A stretch of DNA of 64,000 nucleotides from Stachybotrys elegans (lineage: Eukaryota; Ascomycota; Sordariomycetes; Hypocreales; Stachybotryaceae), in assembly GCA_020746835.1 (NCBI GenBank), contig JAGPNK010000001.1, forward strand, positions 3,782,001 through 3,846,000. The letters are read 5' to 3'. The notes under the pieces are model-generated. The model had not been told where the DNA came from and did not search any database. It saw only the letters and a list, made by a program, of their open reading frames with translations. A program made the position numbers and the translations under genes. Of the stretch, positions 21,173 to 31,957 are shown in pieces. Positions within the stretch are counted from its first letter, which is position 1. Each line of letters begins with the position of its first letter.

Positions 21173-23497
21173 CTATACAATCGTTATCCTCTGTCTCCTC
21201 TCGCCCACATTGCCCGTCAAGTGCTCCCCAAACATCCAGCCATGAAGATATGTCTCGCCCTTGAACTTGTACCTCCCGTCTGCCAGTTTCTGCAGCATAT
21301 ACGGTGTCCTGCCTCCATCCAGCAGCCATATCTCGTCCCCAAGGCCCGACGAGGCATGGCAAAGGCCCCAACAGCCTTGCTGGCTCACATACGGCGCTCT
21401 GTGCCAGAGCATCAGCTGCATGCTGCGCATCATCAGTGTTGCCCTCTCCAACCCTGTCGCCTTGTTTACCCCTTTGTCGTCTTTCTCGTTTGCTGGCGTC
21501 TCTTCCTCCCCCGACTGCTCTACCGTTCGAGGTATCAGTTTCGTGCCCGAGCCGCTGGTATAAACCTTCTCCGGTAGTGCCAGCAGGGTCTTGTCCCCCT
21601 CTGGGTCTATATTCTCCCTCCTATTGCGTAAGACCTCCCCCCAGAAGCATTCCCACGTCTCCTCAAAGCTGCCGTCCTGCGTCTTGACTCGCCCCAGGCC
21701 TAGAGTGTTGCACAGGGCCTCCTGAACCGACTCCCTCGTGTATTTATACTCTCCCATCTCAAGGCACCGCTGTAGAAACCACTCTGGCGGTATCAACTTT
21801 GCCAACCCACGGTCCTTGATGAAACTGGGCCCACGGTTCCTGATGCCATCAATCTTGATGCCAGACACCACTAGCTTATCCTGGTCAAACTCGAGTGTCC
21901 GAGGATAACTCCGCGTGCGGGATAACGTAGCGTCAAAGTCCCAGCTGCCAGCCTTTGGCAGCCGTAAGCCCGCGAGAAGAGGATAAGGAAGACTCTTGAC
22001 AGAGTAGTCTGGCACCCACGAGGGTATCCCGTCTTTGTACTTCTCGCCTCGTTCGCGCTCAACCAGATTGAGCACGTCAAGATTCGGCATGCCCTTCAGC
22101 AGGCTCTGCGTGAAGCGTAGGTAAACGACCTGGGTAGGTAGTTTGTAATCTACTCGTCCGAACCTCTTCCCCCTTGGCAGAGCGAGGCTCGTCAGCGCCA
22201 TCCAGCCGTATATGTTGTCCCGCTTGTCCTCAAAGGGCTTCCCCTTGAGGACCCTGACCATCTCCGCAATTTGCTGATACTCAAATTCCTGGTCATTAAG
22301 CTCGCCCAGCCGCGACACGAGATCCGATCGCCTTGCTTCAGATCCGCCGTCGATCCACCACTGTCGGACGAAGCTGTAGTCCCTCATGGTCCAGACAAGC
22401 GATTTCCACCTCTCGAGCAAGATTCGGTGAGCCTTGACAGTAGCAGATCTGCGCAAAATCTCGACTGAGGAATGTGACAAGAGCACGAAACGCTCAAACA
22501 CCGCCCAATCCCAAGTCTTGCTCCCACACACAACGTCGGCTCTGCGTGTCATCAGAACTTCCTGCATCCAGCCCTCGTCAAAGTACTTGTGCCGTGCAAT
22601 CAGTGACATGAAATGCAGCATGGCCGCTACAAACTCGGGTAGGACATCTTGCACGAGAGCCCACATGCTGGACCGCGTGCTCTCAGGATCGAAGCCCCAT
22701 TTCCCGTCTCCTTCGCATGCTTTGTTGAGTTGGAGAAGACGCGCAGCCAAGACTGTCAAGAGCCAGTCTACACGGGGCGGAGGCTCATGTTCACTCAACC
22801 AGACGATAGTCCGCTGAGCCCGTTTGTAAATCTCCCCCAGCAGCGTCATCTGCTGGCCTCGCTCGCCATCATCCTTGTCATTGACGCAGACATCGTCGAC
22901 CCAGAGCCACACCTCCTCTGGTTTCTCATCCATTTTGCTGTCCAGCTCCGCGCGCTTCAAGTCGTGGGGCCAGAACATGCGCTTCTCGTTGGCATGCTTG
23001 AGAAACCCGAGCACATCCGAATGAATATCCAGCTGTGATTTGTTGACCCTGATCGTCGTGGGCGTTGTTTCGGGGACCACGCTGTTGAGCATCAAGCTTC
23101 CGAGTTGATTCACGAGCGACGAGCCTCTTGCCACCTCTTGCTTCGCCTGCACCGTCTTGTAGGCGGAAAACTCCTGGCAGATACCAATAGTCTCCCACTC
23201 CTGCACTACCCCGCTGTGATACTTGGGACCTCGTGTATACGACAGCACATCGAATGGCGGTGCCTGATCGACCGGGAAACACTGCAGCGATATCCAGAAA
23301 CCCGGTGGCTGGGTCGCATCGGGGATGATTTGAAGCAGCCGGATATTGCGCTCGTCCCTCAAAGGGGGCCTCGCAGGCGGCGCTGTGACGGCGCGAAAAC
23401 TATCAAGGGCCAGAGACAGCATTTTCAACAAGATGCAATGGCCAATTGCTACGAATGCATAATGGGAGCGTGGGCTATTTGATGTTAGACCTTCCAT
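21173..23497 (-). CDS. Heterokaryon-incompatibility (HET) domain protein
   Basis: HET-domain proteins trigger cell death when incompatible fungal strains fuse; many paralogues have unknown partners. Single exon, 774 aa from ATG 23497, or 749 aa from ATG 23422 (MLSLALDSF). The second is attractive because ERNIRLLQIIPD starts soon after it. Family features: IRLLQI (about 52), FDVLSYTRG (about 83; usual form SYxWG), and VWLWVDDVCVNDKDDGERGQQMTLLGEIYKRAQRTIVWLSE (about 196-236), corresponding to the WIDAICINQ...Q...IYxxAxxVxVWLG block. Two hallmark residues differ: Arg for Trp in SYTW and Asp for the Gln of INQ. The C-terminus TYLHGWMFGE matches the typical YxHGxMxGE end. No adjacent NACHT, patatin or SesB-like partner gene was seen. 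Confidence 0.85.
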   Translation of the reverse strand: MEGLTSNSPRSHYAFVAIGHCILLKMLSLALDSFRAVTAPPARPPLRDERNIRLLQIIPDATQPPGFWISLQCFPVDQAPPFDVLSYTRGPKYHSGVVQEWETIGICQEFSAYKTVQAKQEVARGSSLVNQLGSLMLNSVVPETTPTTIRVNKSQLDIHSDVLGFLKHANEKRMFWPHDLKRAELDSKMDEKPEEVWLWVDDVCVNDKDDGERGQQMTLLGEIYKRAQRTIVWLSEHEPPPRVDWLLTVLAARLLQLNKACEGDGKWGFDPESTRSSMWALVQDVLPEFVAAMLHFMSLIARHKYFDEGWMQEVLMTRRADVVCGSKTWDWAVFERFVLLSHSSVEILRRSATVKAHRILLERWKSLVWTMRDYSFVRQWWIDGGSEARRSDLVSRLGELNDQEFEYQQIAEMVRVLKGKPFEDKRDNIYGWMALTSLALPRGKRFGRVDYKLPTQVVYLRFTQSLLKGMPNLDVLNLVERERGEKYKDGIPSWVPDYSVKSLPYPLLAGLRLPKAGSWDFDATLSRTRSYPRTLEFDQDKLVVSGIKIDGIRNRGPSFIKDRGLAKLIPPEWFLQRCLEMGEYKYTRESVQEALCNTLGLGRVKTQDGSFEETWECFWGEVLRNRRENIDPEGDKTLLALPEKVYTSGSGTKLIPRTVEQSGEEETPANEKDDKGVNKATGLERATLMMRSMQLMLWHRAPYVSQQGCWGLCHASSGLGDEIWLLDGGRTPYMLQKLADGRYKFKGETYLHGWMFGEHLTGNVGERRQRITIV

Positions 23498-23728
23498 CGG
23501 CCCAGACTAGGGATGGCAAGGTTGGCGGAGCTCTATAAATAGAGGCATCCTGGGCCCCCAGGATTGTTTCATGGACATAGCCACTAGGACCGGTGTAATG
23601 CAGCTTCAACGGGTTGATACATTCTATCGTACGCCTGTCAAAACACACCATATCATCAGCACCCGCAAGTACTCAGAAGGCACATCCAATATCCGCCCAA
23701 CGCCAGAAAAAGGTTTTCATCTGCTCTC

Positions 23729-25480
23729 CTAGTTTCTGATTTCCCATAGCCTAATGTTTCCCCTGTCGTTGCCCACCGCGATCAAGTTGCTCTGCATGCT
23801 GAAAGCCACGGCCGTCACTCGTCCCAGGGGCGTCTCCGCCGTCGGCCAGTTTCGGTAGACGGTGCAGCTGGGCAAGTGCACCAGCTTCAGTGAGTCCTTG
23901 GACCGCTGGCTGCCAAATACCAGGAGCTGGCCGTCTGGGGAGAAGGCCAGGATGGTGATTGGCGTCACGATCTGCTCAAAGACACGCGTAGGTGTGGGGC
24001 GCTCCTTGATATCCACCCCGTTGTCGCTTTGCGATGCAATCAGCTCGTTTCTGTCGTATATGTTGGTGATGCCGCTGCTCGAGCCAACCGCCACCCAGCG
24101 GTCGTCGCCGAGCGCTGAAGGTCCTTGGTGGCCTCCCAGGGCAACCACAATACCGCCAACGCATCCCTCGTCGTTCCAAATGCCCAAGAAGGACATGGTC
24201 TCCATGCTGTACTCGCCGACCTGGCCGTCGCGACCCAGTATCGTCATTCCATTACCCGTGCTCCACCAAGCGAAATCTGCAATTCCATGCTTACTCGAAA
24301 GTCGAGCGGCGGCAACCCACAGCATAGAGGTGGTGCTGATGACGTTGATGATACCACCTCCTTTTCTCGTCGAGGCAATGACAGCCATGTATCTGCCGCA
24401 CGGGCTCAGCTTAAAGTGCTCCATGGACTTGTGCTCGAGACGGCGGCCGTTTATCTCGGCTGTCTTTTGTACGACGCCCGACTGCAGATCCCAGTTGTGA
24501 AAGTACCTCCGCCGTCCCGCAAAGAAGATCTTGTCTCCGGTGGGGTAGAGGAACTGCGCCTGCCGTATGTCCACCTGCTTGGCTTGAACAGACGTGAGTT
24601 GGGGGTTGGGCGTGGGCTGCGCATCTGGCGCAATGTGGTGGAGGTACATGATGGAAGCCGTGCTGGCCGACAGGAGAACAGGGTATTGCGGGTGGAAAGA
24701 CAGGCACTCGACGGCCGCGCGGTGCTTGTCGGGAATGGGTCGCGTGCGCTGGATGTCGATGACCTCGGGCCGCAGCCGGCGCTTCTTGGAGGACCCCAGA
24801 CCTGCCAGCTGGTTGACATTTCGCAGGAACTCTTCCAATGGCTGGGCCGAGTACTCGTCGTCCGAACCGTCGCCCGACTCTAGCGATGAGTCGGATGCTG
24901 CCGCAGAAGAACGTCTTCGGCGCTTGCTCGTCTGCTTCGCGGACTGGCGTGCCCACGCCGGGAGTGGGTTCAGGCGAAGATACTGCTGGCGGAGTCTTCT
25001 GCTGTACTCGGCGCCATTGACCAGATCCTCGGCCTCGGTGACCCGAAGCTTCCGTAGCCTCGTGGCGCCAGCCAGCGAGATTGTTAACCGCTCGTCATCG
25101 CTATCTTCCCATGCGGGTGCATCGACTCCGTCGGCCTTCTTGGCCTCGGAAGGCTTTGACTTTGCCGCGCCGCTGGCGCCCGTGTCGATCATGAACAGGT
25201 CCATGTCGTCCACGTCTTCCATGCCGGCATCCGCGCCAGCAAGGCCATCCTCCGCGCTCAGCCCATTCCGTAGCAGGTCATCGTGCTTGAATAGGTTCTC
25301 CCGGAAGCCGGCCTTGTTGCCGAGGACCAATCGCTCAAGCTCTTCCTCGTCCGAGTCCTTGTCGACGATCGCTGGCGTCCAGTTCTTGTTCTTGGGCGGT
25401 TCGTCGAACTCTACTTCTGAAGAGCCATCGATATCGGAGTAGGCGGCATCCGAAACTTCTTCTTCCTGTGGTGGCGCCAT
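23729..25480 (-). CDS. utp18: U3 snoRNA-associated protein Utp18 (small-subunit processome)
   Basis: WD40 subunit of the UtpB module of the SSU processome, needed for 18S rRNA maturation in the nucleolus. Single exon, 583 aa, usual length. The N-terminal third is acidic and charged. WEDSDDERLTISLAGATRLRKLR and YSRRLRQQYLRLNPLPAWA (about 145-210) are the pre-WD signature of Utp18. A basic KQTSKRRRRSS patch follows. WD repeats run from about 270 to the end, including FFAGRRRYFHNWDLQSGVV, HFKLSPCGRYMAVIAS and a terminal blade NLIAVGNDRGNIRLWEIRN. The 3' end lies 231 nt from the HET gene on the same strand. Confidence 0.93.
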   Translation of the reverse strand: MAPPQEEEVSDAAYSDIDGSSEVEFDEPPKNKNWTPAIVDKDSDEEELERLVLGNKAGFRENLFKHDDLLRNGLSAEDGLAGADAGMEDVDDMDLFMIDTGASGAAKSKPSEAKKADGVDAPAWEDSDDERLTISLAGATRLRKLRVTEAEDLVNGAEYSRRLRQQYLRLNPLPAWARQSAKQTSKRRRRSSAAASDSSLESGDGSDDEYSAQPLEEFLRNVNQLAGLGSSKKRRLRPEVIDIQRTRPIPDKHRAAVECLSFHPQYPVLLSASTASIMYLHHIAPDAQPTPNPQLTSVQAKQVDIRQAQFLYPTGDKIFFAGRRRYFHNWDLQSGVVQKTAEINGRRLEHKSMEHFKLSPCGRYMAVIASTRKGGGIINVISTTSMLWVAAARLSSKHGIADFAWWSTGNGMTILGRDGQVGEYSMETMSFLGIWNDEGCVGGIVVALGGHQGPSALGDDRWVAVGSSSGITNIYDRNELIASQSDNGVDIKERPTPTRVFEQIVTPITILAFSPDGQLLVFGSQRSKDSLKLVHLPSCTVYRNWPTAETPLGRVTAVAFSMQSNLIAVGNDRGNIRLWEIRN

Positions 25481-25725
25481 TGTTGCTACTCAATCAGTAG
25501 TTGCTGGCTGTAGAAAAGATATGCCCCTCCAAAATATTACAGCCCAAAGATTATTTTTTTTTCCTGTCAAAGTCAGCCTTGCATTTGGACCCACATAATG
25601 AACCAGTTACCAAGCCTTGCTGGACCAATCATAGTACACCAACATCACCACAATGGACGAGGCTGTAGGTCATGGGGGAATGTAAATATTAGGGATTATA
25701 TCCTACCGTGGTTCTATCTACCTAC

Positions 25726-28250
25726 CTAGTAACTAATCGAAGATGCATTGCCCAGCTCGCTCTCAAGTCTGCGTAAATCAGGGCTGACAGATTCATGGCA
25801 GCCCAGTGACATCCTTGCGCCTTTTTGTGCCACGTCCATCAAGTGATCAACCTGTCCTCCTTGAGCCAGCCCAGAAATCAAGACACCCATAAAAGTATCG
25901 CCGATGCCGTTCACCGATACTATATTCTCCACCTTTTCTGCCGGAGGGTAGAGCCGCATGAGGACACCACCAACCGTGGGGTGACCAGCTGGTGCTCGAG
26001 TCAGGATGAATTCCTCGCAGTCACGGTCACGCAGTCTGGGGTCGTCTGGTTTCAGGATTGTCGTGAGAAGCGCACCCTCGGGTCCCAGCTTGGTTATGAT
26101 TGTGGGGATGTAAGGGAGTAGCTGAATAGACTGAACTGGTACGCCAGCATCAGTTAGTGCAGCCGTCGTCAAACGGACAAATCTCTCTCTGGCGCCCCTC
26201 ATATTGAACGCATCAATCACCTCGAACCATTCAGACGAATCCAAGTATCCGTTCTCCTTTGCCGCAGAGTACATGGCTGCAAGCTCATACGTGTTCGGCG
26301 ACGCCAGGTCGACGCTCGCCTCAGGGAAGATTCGCAGTGGAGGAATTCGGCGCAGCGGGGAGAACAGGCGTCTTGACTTTTCAGCCGACACTGGCTCAAA
26401 GGCCACCTTGGACGAGTTTTTCTGGCCAGCAATGATCCAGTTTCTGACGTCCTTCTCATGCCAGTTGCCGTCCACCACGAGCCACTTCGGTTTCGCGGCC
26501 GCAACAGCCGAATTCCAGTACTCGGGAAAGGAGTTTCCAGAAAAGATGCCCATATCAGCCATGGCCATGACCAGATCCTTCTTCCCGTCATTGATGGCAA
26601 CATACTGTGCCGTTCGGCAAGAAGGGTGGTATTCGTGACCGAGCCTACGGATGTAGGTAGTGTCAAGACCGGAGGCTTGCAAAGAGGATAGTACGGTTGA
26701 GCCAGCACTGTCGTTAGTTAGCTAGCCGTTCAGTTGCAGTGGACAGTTGGTCACGTACACATCATCACCGACCAAACTGCAGAGGCCGACTCGGGCTTTG
26801 CTGCTGGCCAGGTGGGCAGCTAGAGCCACGTTGTGGCCGACGCCACCTATCGACTGGCTTATGTGTGCAGGGTTGGAGACATGTTCCTTTGGCGTGTCAT
26901 CACCAGGCTTTGCCGACGAATAGTCACAACTCAGATCAAGGGCAACAGACCCCGCCACGAGAACGTCGATTTTGGGCTCAACATGATCGGCCTCGCTATG
27001 GTGAACGTTGGGAACATTTTTCTTTAGAATTCTACGCAAATTAGAGCTACCTTTGGAAAGCGGCTTGCACCTCACTTACGTAGCTGGCGTGAATCCTGGC
27101 GACAGCAGACGGGACAGCTCCACTGCGATGTTGGCAGATCTGATCAGGTTGTCCCGGACGAGAGCCTTGTTCGCGACGACAGCCTTGTCACCGGTAAGCT
27201 CCTTGAGCCTGGCCAGTACATACGGCGTGTTGGTGCTCCCCGTGAAGCCCTTTTCGGTGGCTTCGCTGACGGCGAGCTCAATGGCAGCCGCCATTTCGGT
27301 CGCGGGAACCGCATATTTTTCCGGGATGGGGTTGGCAAACAACAAGCCGGACTCAATGTTGAGCCTCTCTTGTGCCAGGATCATGGCCGCCGCCTCCTTC
27401 TCGTTATACACAACCGACGGGCTCTTGACGCCGCTATCCCGGGCCCAGAAGGCCGGGAAGTCGACCTTGCCGGTTCGGCCATCCGCAAAGGTGGAAACAA
27501 GGCAGCCCTGAGTCTCGAGGAACTCGAGAGTGCGGGGGATATCCAGAAAGCCCTTGCATCCGCTGCTGACGACTGCAACCCGCGTGCGTCCAAGTTCCGT
27601 CAGGTCAGCAGAGACGTCCATCGAGTTCTCTCCGCCGCGGTGAACGCCGCCCAAGCCACCGGTGCCAAAAATCCGGATACCAGCCAGCCGAGCCAACAAC
27701 ATGGTGCCGGCAATGGTGGTGCCTCCGTGAATCTTGCGGCCTGCGATTCCCTGAGAATATCATAAGCATTATCCAGCAGAACGGAGAGCAATTGGGCAAT
27801 GCCCACCATTCCAACGAGATATGAAACGTCTCGTCTCGAAACCTTGACAGTCCCCTCGCTGTCGATTAAACGAAGTATCTCCTCAGGAGACACTCCAACC
27901 TTGGGAACACCATCGACAATGGCGATGATGGCAGGAACAGCGCCGTGGCTGCGAACCAAGTCAGCATGCTCCTGGGCCAGGTCCCTGCCCAGTGCGCCGT
28001 GCGTGTAGATGGTAGATTCCAATGCGACGACGGGCTGGTCGTTGGCGATGGCCTCGCGAACTTCATCGGAAATCTGCAAAAGGCTCTGCAGACCAGCCGG
28101 GGTCTTGCTCGAGAAGCCCCGTCGAGAGCTGGCCTTGGCTACATCAAGACGGCAATGGCGGCGAGATGCCTGCCTCGCGCATTGAGGCACTCTCTGGTGA
28201 GAACAGCGGCTCAGCGCCTGTCTCAGCGAGACCGGAAGCAGTGCATTCAT
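25726..28250 (-). CDS. Bifunctional pseudouridine-5'-phosphate glycosidase / PfkB kinase fusion
   Basis: The two steps of pseudouridine catabolism in one chain: a PfkB sugar-kinase domain (pseudouridine kinase-like) and PsuG, which splits pseudouridine 5'-phosphate into uracil and ribose 5-phosphate. Exons: 27807-28250, 27080-27750, 26759-27031 and 25726-26707; 789 aa, all phases fit. The N-terminal 50 residues are Arg/Ser/Gln-rich with few acidic residues (mitochondrial-type). PsuG domain at about 50-370: VVALESTIYTHGALGRDLAQE, KVSRRDVSYLVGM, GGTTIAGTMLLARLAGIRIFGTGGLGGVHRG and VVSSGCKGFLDI. PfkB domain at about 385-789: DVLVAGSVALDL, GGVGHNVALAAHLA and, near the end, VNGIGDTFMGVLISGL containing the catalytic GxGD Asp. 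ATG 28250 was chosen over one at 28418, which would add a hydrophobic leader. Fungal fusions of this type are known; bacteria encode the two parts separately. Confidence 0.9.
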
Positions 28251-29010
28251 TGCCACGTGACGATGTTGCACAGCACTTTTGTCCTCCAAAAGATGAGAAC
28301 GAACGAATTCGGAACCTGGTGCCTGGGAAAGAGCCAATGACTGGCAGAGCAACCAGACCAGGGTGAGGATAAGGAAAGTGGGAAGAGAGACCAATGACAA
28401 GTCAAGATGGTATATCACGTGATCACCGTGCGATGGCGGCAGGGGTATCGAACTTGGCGGTGGGAAGCGTTCCCGTACATCCGTGTTGGCAATCTTGGGC
28501 TATGGAGCCAGGACTCTGCAACAGTCAACCTGTAACCGGCAATCTGAAACAGCCCTGCAGCAGTGGGTGTTACGAGCCACGTTCTTTGCACGTTTTCAGT
28601 GACAATCCTGTGGCCGGCTGGTCTTGATCCGAACTCCGGGGGTCAGTGGGCTATATCGCGTAGCTCTTATATTCAGAGCACATGCTGCTCCCATCCTCCC
28701 CCCACGGCCGAGAGGAGAAAAAAGCCCGTCGGCACGATGGTATCCCAAGCTCCCTGGTGCCGGATGACGCAGGGAGGCGAGGAGGAAGAGGGTGAGCATG
28801 GGTCGACGGGAAGCGATTTGATTGCCAGGGAGGGGGGGGGGTTGCGAACATGGCTGCCGAGATGATGCCTGATGGCCAGTGGGAAGACGGCTGTAATCCC
28901 CGATAATCTCTCGTTCGTGTGGAAACCAGACCTGGCAAACCTTGATCTACCATCCTGCTCATGATTCTCTACCACGCGCGTGAATAGTAGTGCATGTTCT
29001 GCGTGTTTCC
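28251..29010. other. Divergent promoter between PsuG-PfkB and the Gly-Asn GPI-type gene
   Basis: No supported gene. A run of 10 G lies near 28831. The left 170 nt stay open in frame with the fusion protein (alternative start at 28418). Confidence 0.45.
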
Positions 29011-30098
29011 ATGATGCGCGCAATAGTTTTCGCCTTGACGGCGCTGTTTGCTGCATCGGCAGCCCAAAATAACTTTGTCATCAGCAATGGCCAGATATTC
29101 ACGCCGGGCTTTGCCGTGCTCAATGCTCCTCAGCCTGGCACACCACTTGGTGGAGGTAGGCGACAACCGGGGAGGGACGAGGTGACAGGCGGGCTAATTC
29201 ATCGAGCAGAAACACTTCACATCTCGCTAGACGTCACTGCCAATGGGAGGCTGCCATTGACGGTACAGTCCGACAGCCCTTCGCAAATCTTCAACATCAC
29301 CGTGTTCCTCTATAGCTATGACACGGGTTTCAACTTCACTGTCACAAACGGCACCGAGGGAGAGGATGGGGCGAGCATCGGCAATATTATGCGTCAGGAG
29401 CCAGGTAGCACCGTGAAGCACCTCAACTGGGTCTGGCCCGACTGTCTGGTGGGCAACGGCCAGCCGACAGACGAAGACAGCGCTCGCGGGATATACAACG
29501 TGAGTATTCCCTTGGAACTGGAAGCCAAGGAAACAAGTACTGATGGCGTGCACGGCAGATTTCCATTCGACAAAACTTCAGGTTGAATGACGAAGATCAC
29601 TATACCATCATGGATGTGCCGATTGCAATCACGAATAGCATTGAGGAGAGCGGCAGGCGACCGTCCTGCGACGCACTGGTCAACGACTTGCTCTCACCCG
29701 AGGAGATTGATGCCGAGAGCGCCAATGGGGTTGGTGTCCTGTTTGCGCCAGGCAATGGCGTCGAGTTTGAGTTTGACGATGGCACGAGGCCTGGAGAACC
29801 TGGGATTGGGGGTGGCGGTAACGGTAACGGCAACGGTAATGGTAATGGCAACGGCAATGGTAATGGCAACGGCAATGGCAACGGCAATGGCAACGGCAAC
29901 GACAACGGCAACGACAACGGCAACGGCAACGGCAATGGCAGTGGCAGTGGCAGTGGCAGTGGCAATGACAATGACAACAATGGAGGCGACGAGCCCGAGG
30001 AAAACCTGAACGGCATTGGCAATGACGCACCATCTCTCGTCTGGACCTGGAGAATGCAACTCTTGCCTATAGCTGGACTATTGCTGGGTTTGTTATAG
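29011..30098 (+). CDS. Secreted, probably GPI-anchored protein with Gly-Asn repeat
   Basis: Cell-surface protein of unknown function. Exons: 29011-29499 and 29559-30098 (59-nt intron, phase 0); 342 aa. The signal peptide is MMRAIVFALTALFAASAAQ with likely cleavage after SAA. The mature N-terminal domain (about 20-235) has N-glycosylation sequons (NIT, NFT, NGT), a WVWPDC motif and a second Cys (RPSCDALV). Next comes a low-complexity stretch of alternating Gly-Asn, then Gly-Ser and Asn-Asp (about 250-310). The C-terminus is hydrophobic (LLPIAGLLLGLL) after a small-residue region, as in GPI-anchor signals. Two in-frame ATGs occur at the start; I use the first. Divergent from the PsuG-PfkB gene. 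Confidence 0.8.
29814..29988 (+). repeat. In-frame minisatellite, GGN-AAY units (Gly-Asn, Gly-Ser)
   Basis: About 28 units of a 6-nt core GGYAAY/GGCAGT encode Gly-Asn and Gly-Ser repeats inside the GPI-type protein. Unit order is imperfect, with blocks of GGCAACGGCAAT. Because the unit length is a multiple of three, copy-number changes would preserve the frame. It keeps several frames open on both strands, creating spurious ORFs. Confidence 0.85.
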
Positions 30099-30765
30099 GC
30101 ACTGGACTGCCTTGCTTCCGTTCGCTCTTTTTTTCCTCGGCATGGGGGATATGAATGACGTGGGCACAGCTTGAGGAGCTGGCCGAGGTAATGGTGGGAT
30201 GGGCAGACAAGCTTGTCTACGCAACCTTACATGGAATGTACATACCTCTTTTTAGAAAATACCAACCGTATTAATTCTCATGCACAAGGAATGGATTTCT
30301 TGTTTTGGAGGTTATTTTCACATCCCGGCTCCGCACGTCAGAAAATATAGGAGCCGCGGTCTTGCCCTATCCAATAATTCTTTGTCCTAGTATGGGCGGA
30401 AGCTTGCCAAGTCTGCCGGGAATGGCAATGGCCTGCGAGCTCGACTCGGGGCAGTTAATTATGAAATAGGAGAGGGGTTGAGGGCGAGCAGGTTTCCCAT
30501 TCGTAACGTGTTCCCCGCATTCAGCCCTTCTGGATATCGGCGTACCTCGGTTGCCGCTACCCCACGAGCTTGTCATAAAGCATGAGCTCTTCTAGGGGTT
30601 CAGTTTCCACAGCAAGCTACTTAACTTAGTAGTATCTATATATCTTGCGAACTGACAGGCGGCATCACGAGCGACGAAATACCAACGAACGGGCCTGCTG
30701 CACCCCCCATCCATCCACTCCCTTGACCGCGTTTCTCGTCGAGCTCGGCCGAACATCACGTCGCC
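30099..30765. other. Intergenic: 3' flank of GPI-type gene and promoter of the SDR gene
   Basis: No supported gene and no strong motif noticed. Confidence 0.5.
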
Positions 30766-31957
30766 ATGCCTATGCACAACGGCTTCCTCCCCCGAGAGGG
30801 ATTCTGCGCCGACGTCCTCATCAAGGTGGTGCGCAACACGGCCCTCAACCCGGCCCTCATCCTCCCCCTCGTGCTGCTCGCCCGCTTCACCAAGCAAGGG
30901 CAGGACCTGTCCATCCTACACCCCACGGCGCTGGGCAAGATCAAGACGCTTCTCTACCTCGGCCTCGCACGCGTCGCCGCCAACTGGCTCTCCGACCAAA
31001 CCGTCAACAATTGGACCAACGACAAATATGACTGGTCCAAGGAGATTGTCCTCGTGACCGGCGGCGCGAGCGGAATCGGCGCGCAGATTGTCAAGCTCCT
31101 AGAGGAGAAGGGCATCACCGTCGTCGTGCTCGATGTCCAGCCGCTGTCCTACACTGCCTGTACATCTCTTCTCCCCCCCCACGGCTAGCAAAAGAGAGCT
31201 TCTAACTGACGCATCATGATCAGCTTCCAAGGTGCACTATTACCAGTGCGACATCAGATCCATGGACAAGATTGCTGCCGTGGCAGAGGAGATCCGGGCC
31301 ACCGTCGGCCACCCGACCGTCGTCATCAACAACGCTGGTGTGGCGCGCGGCAAGACGGTCCTCGACTCGCAGCCGGGCGACATCCGCTTTACCTTTGACG
31401 TCAACACCTTCGCACACTACTGGATGGCCAAGGTCTTCCTGCCCAACATGATCGCCAACAACCACGGCATGTTCGTCACCGTAGCCTCGGTGGCCTCGTG
31501 GCTCACCATCCCCAACATGGTCGACTACGGCGCCTCCAAGGCCGCCGCGCTGTCCTTCCACGAGGGCATCACGGCGGAGCTGACGACGCGGTACAACGCG
31601 CCCAAGGTGCGCACCGTCATCGTGCACCCGGGCCACACCAAGACGCCCCTCTTCGCCGGCTACGACCAGAACACGGCATTTGTCATGCCCACGCTGGAGC
31701 CCGAGTCGATTGCCGAGGGCATCGTCAGGCAGGTCCTTAGCGGACGAAGCGGGCGCGTCGTGCTGCCGAAGATAGGCTCGATATTCGCGAGTCTGCGTGG
31801 GAATGCTGACTTCTACCAGACGTATGTCAGAGCCGGAGGAGAGTCTTACATGGCCAAGTTCAACGGTCACCAAGTCATCAAGGACGTGGACGCATCGTAC
31901 GAGGGGAAGGAGAGCGGCGGCCCGAGTGAGAGCACAGTACTAGTCTCTAAAGACTAG
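30766..31957 (+). CDS. Membrane-associated short-chain dehydrogenase/reductase
   Basis: NAD(P)-dependent SDR with an N-terminal membrane region, similar in layout to retinol / 17-beta-hydroxysteroid dehydrogenases of lipid droplets or ER. Exons: 30766-31159 and 31224-31957 (64-nt intron); 375 aa. Residues 26-40 (LNPALILPLVLLARF) and 62-75 are hydrophobic. The cofactor loop TGGASGIG is at 98-105, then NNAG (VVINNAGVARG), a catalytic Ser in TVASVASW, and YGASK. The C-terminal tail is hydrophilic. The substrate is not readable; sterol, retinoid-like or fatty aldehyde substrates are possible by family analogy. The next gene on the strand is a flavin monooxygenase 2.6 kb downstream. Confidence 0.9.

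Noticed and set aside
23531..23545. TATAAATAG as promoter of the HET gene
   Set aside because: The canonical orientation is on the plus strand, opposite to the gene; the minus-strand reading TATTTATAG is only a weak match, so it was not annotated.
28251..28418. Upstream start (28418) for the PsuG-PfkB protein
   Set aside because: The added segment is a hydrophobic stretch unlike the family N-terminus; the start at 28250 directly gives an Arg-rich presequence. Kept as an alternative only.
29814..29988. CRISPR-like array
   Set aside because: Direct coding microrepeats with no spacers, in a eukaryotic gene.
29600..30059. Several antisense and alternative frames (poly Leu-Pro, Val-Ala, Cys-His) over the Gly-Asn repeat
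   Set aside because: A 6-nt repeat without stops keeps several frames open at once; only the plus frame has a signal peptide, splice sites and GPI tail.
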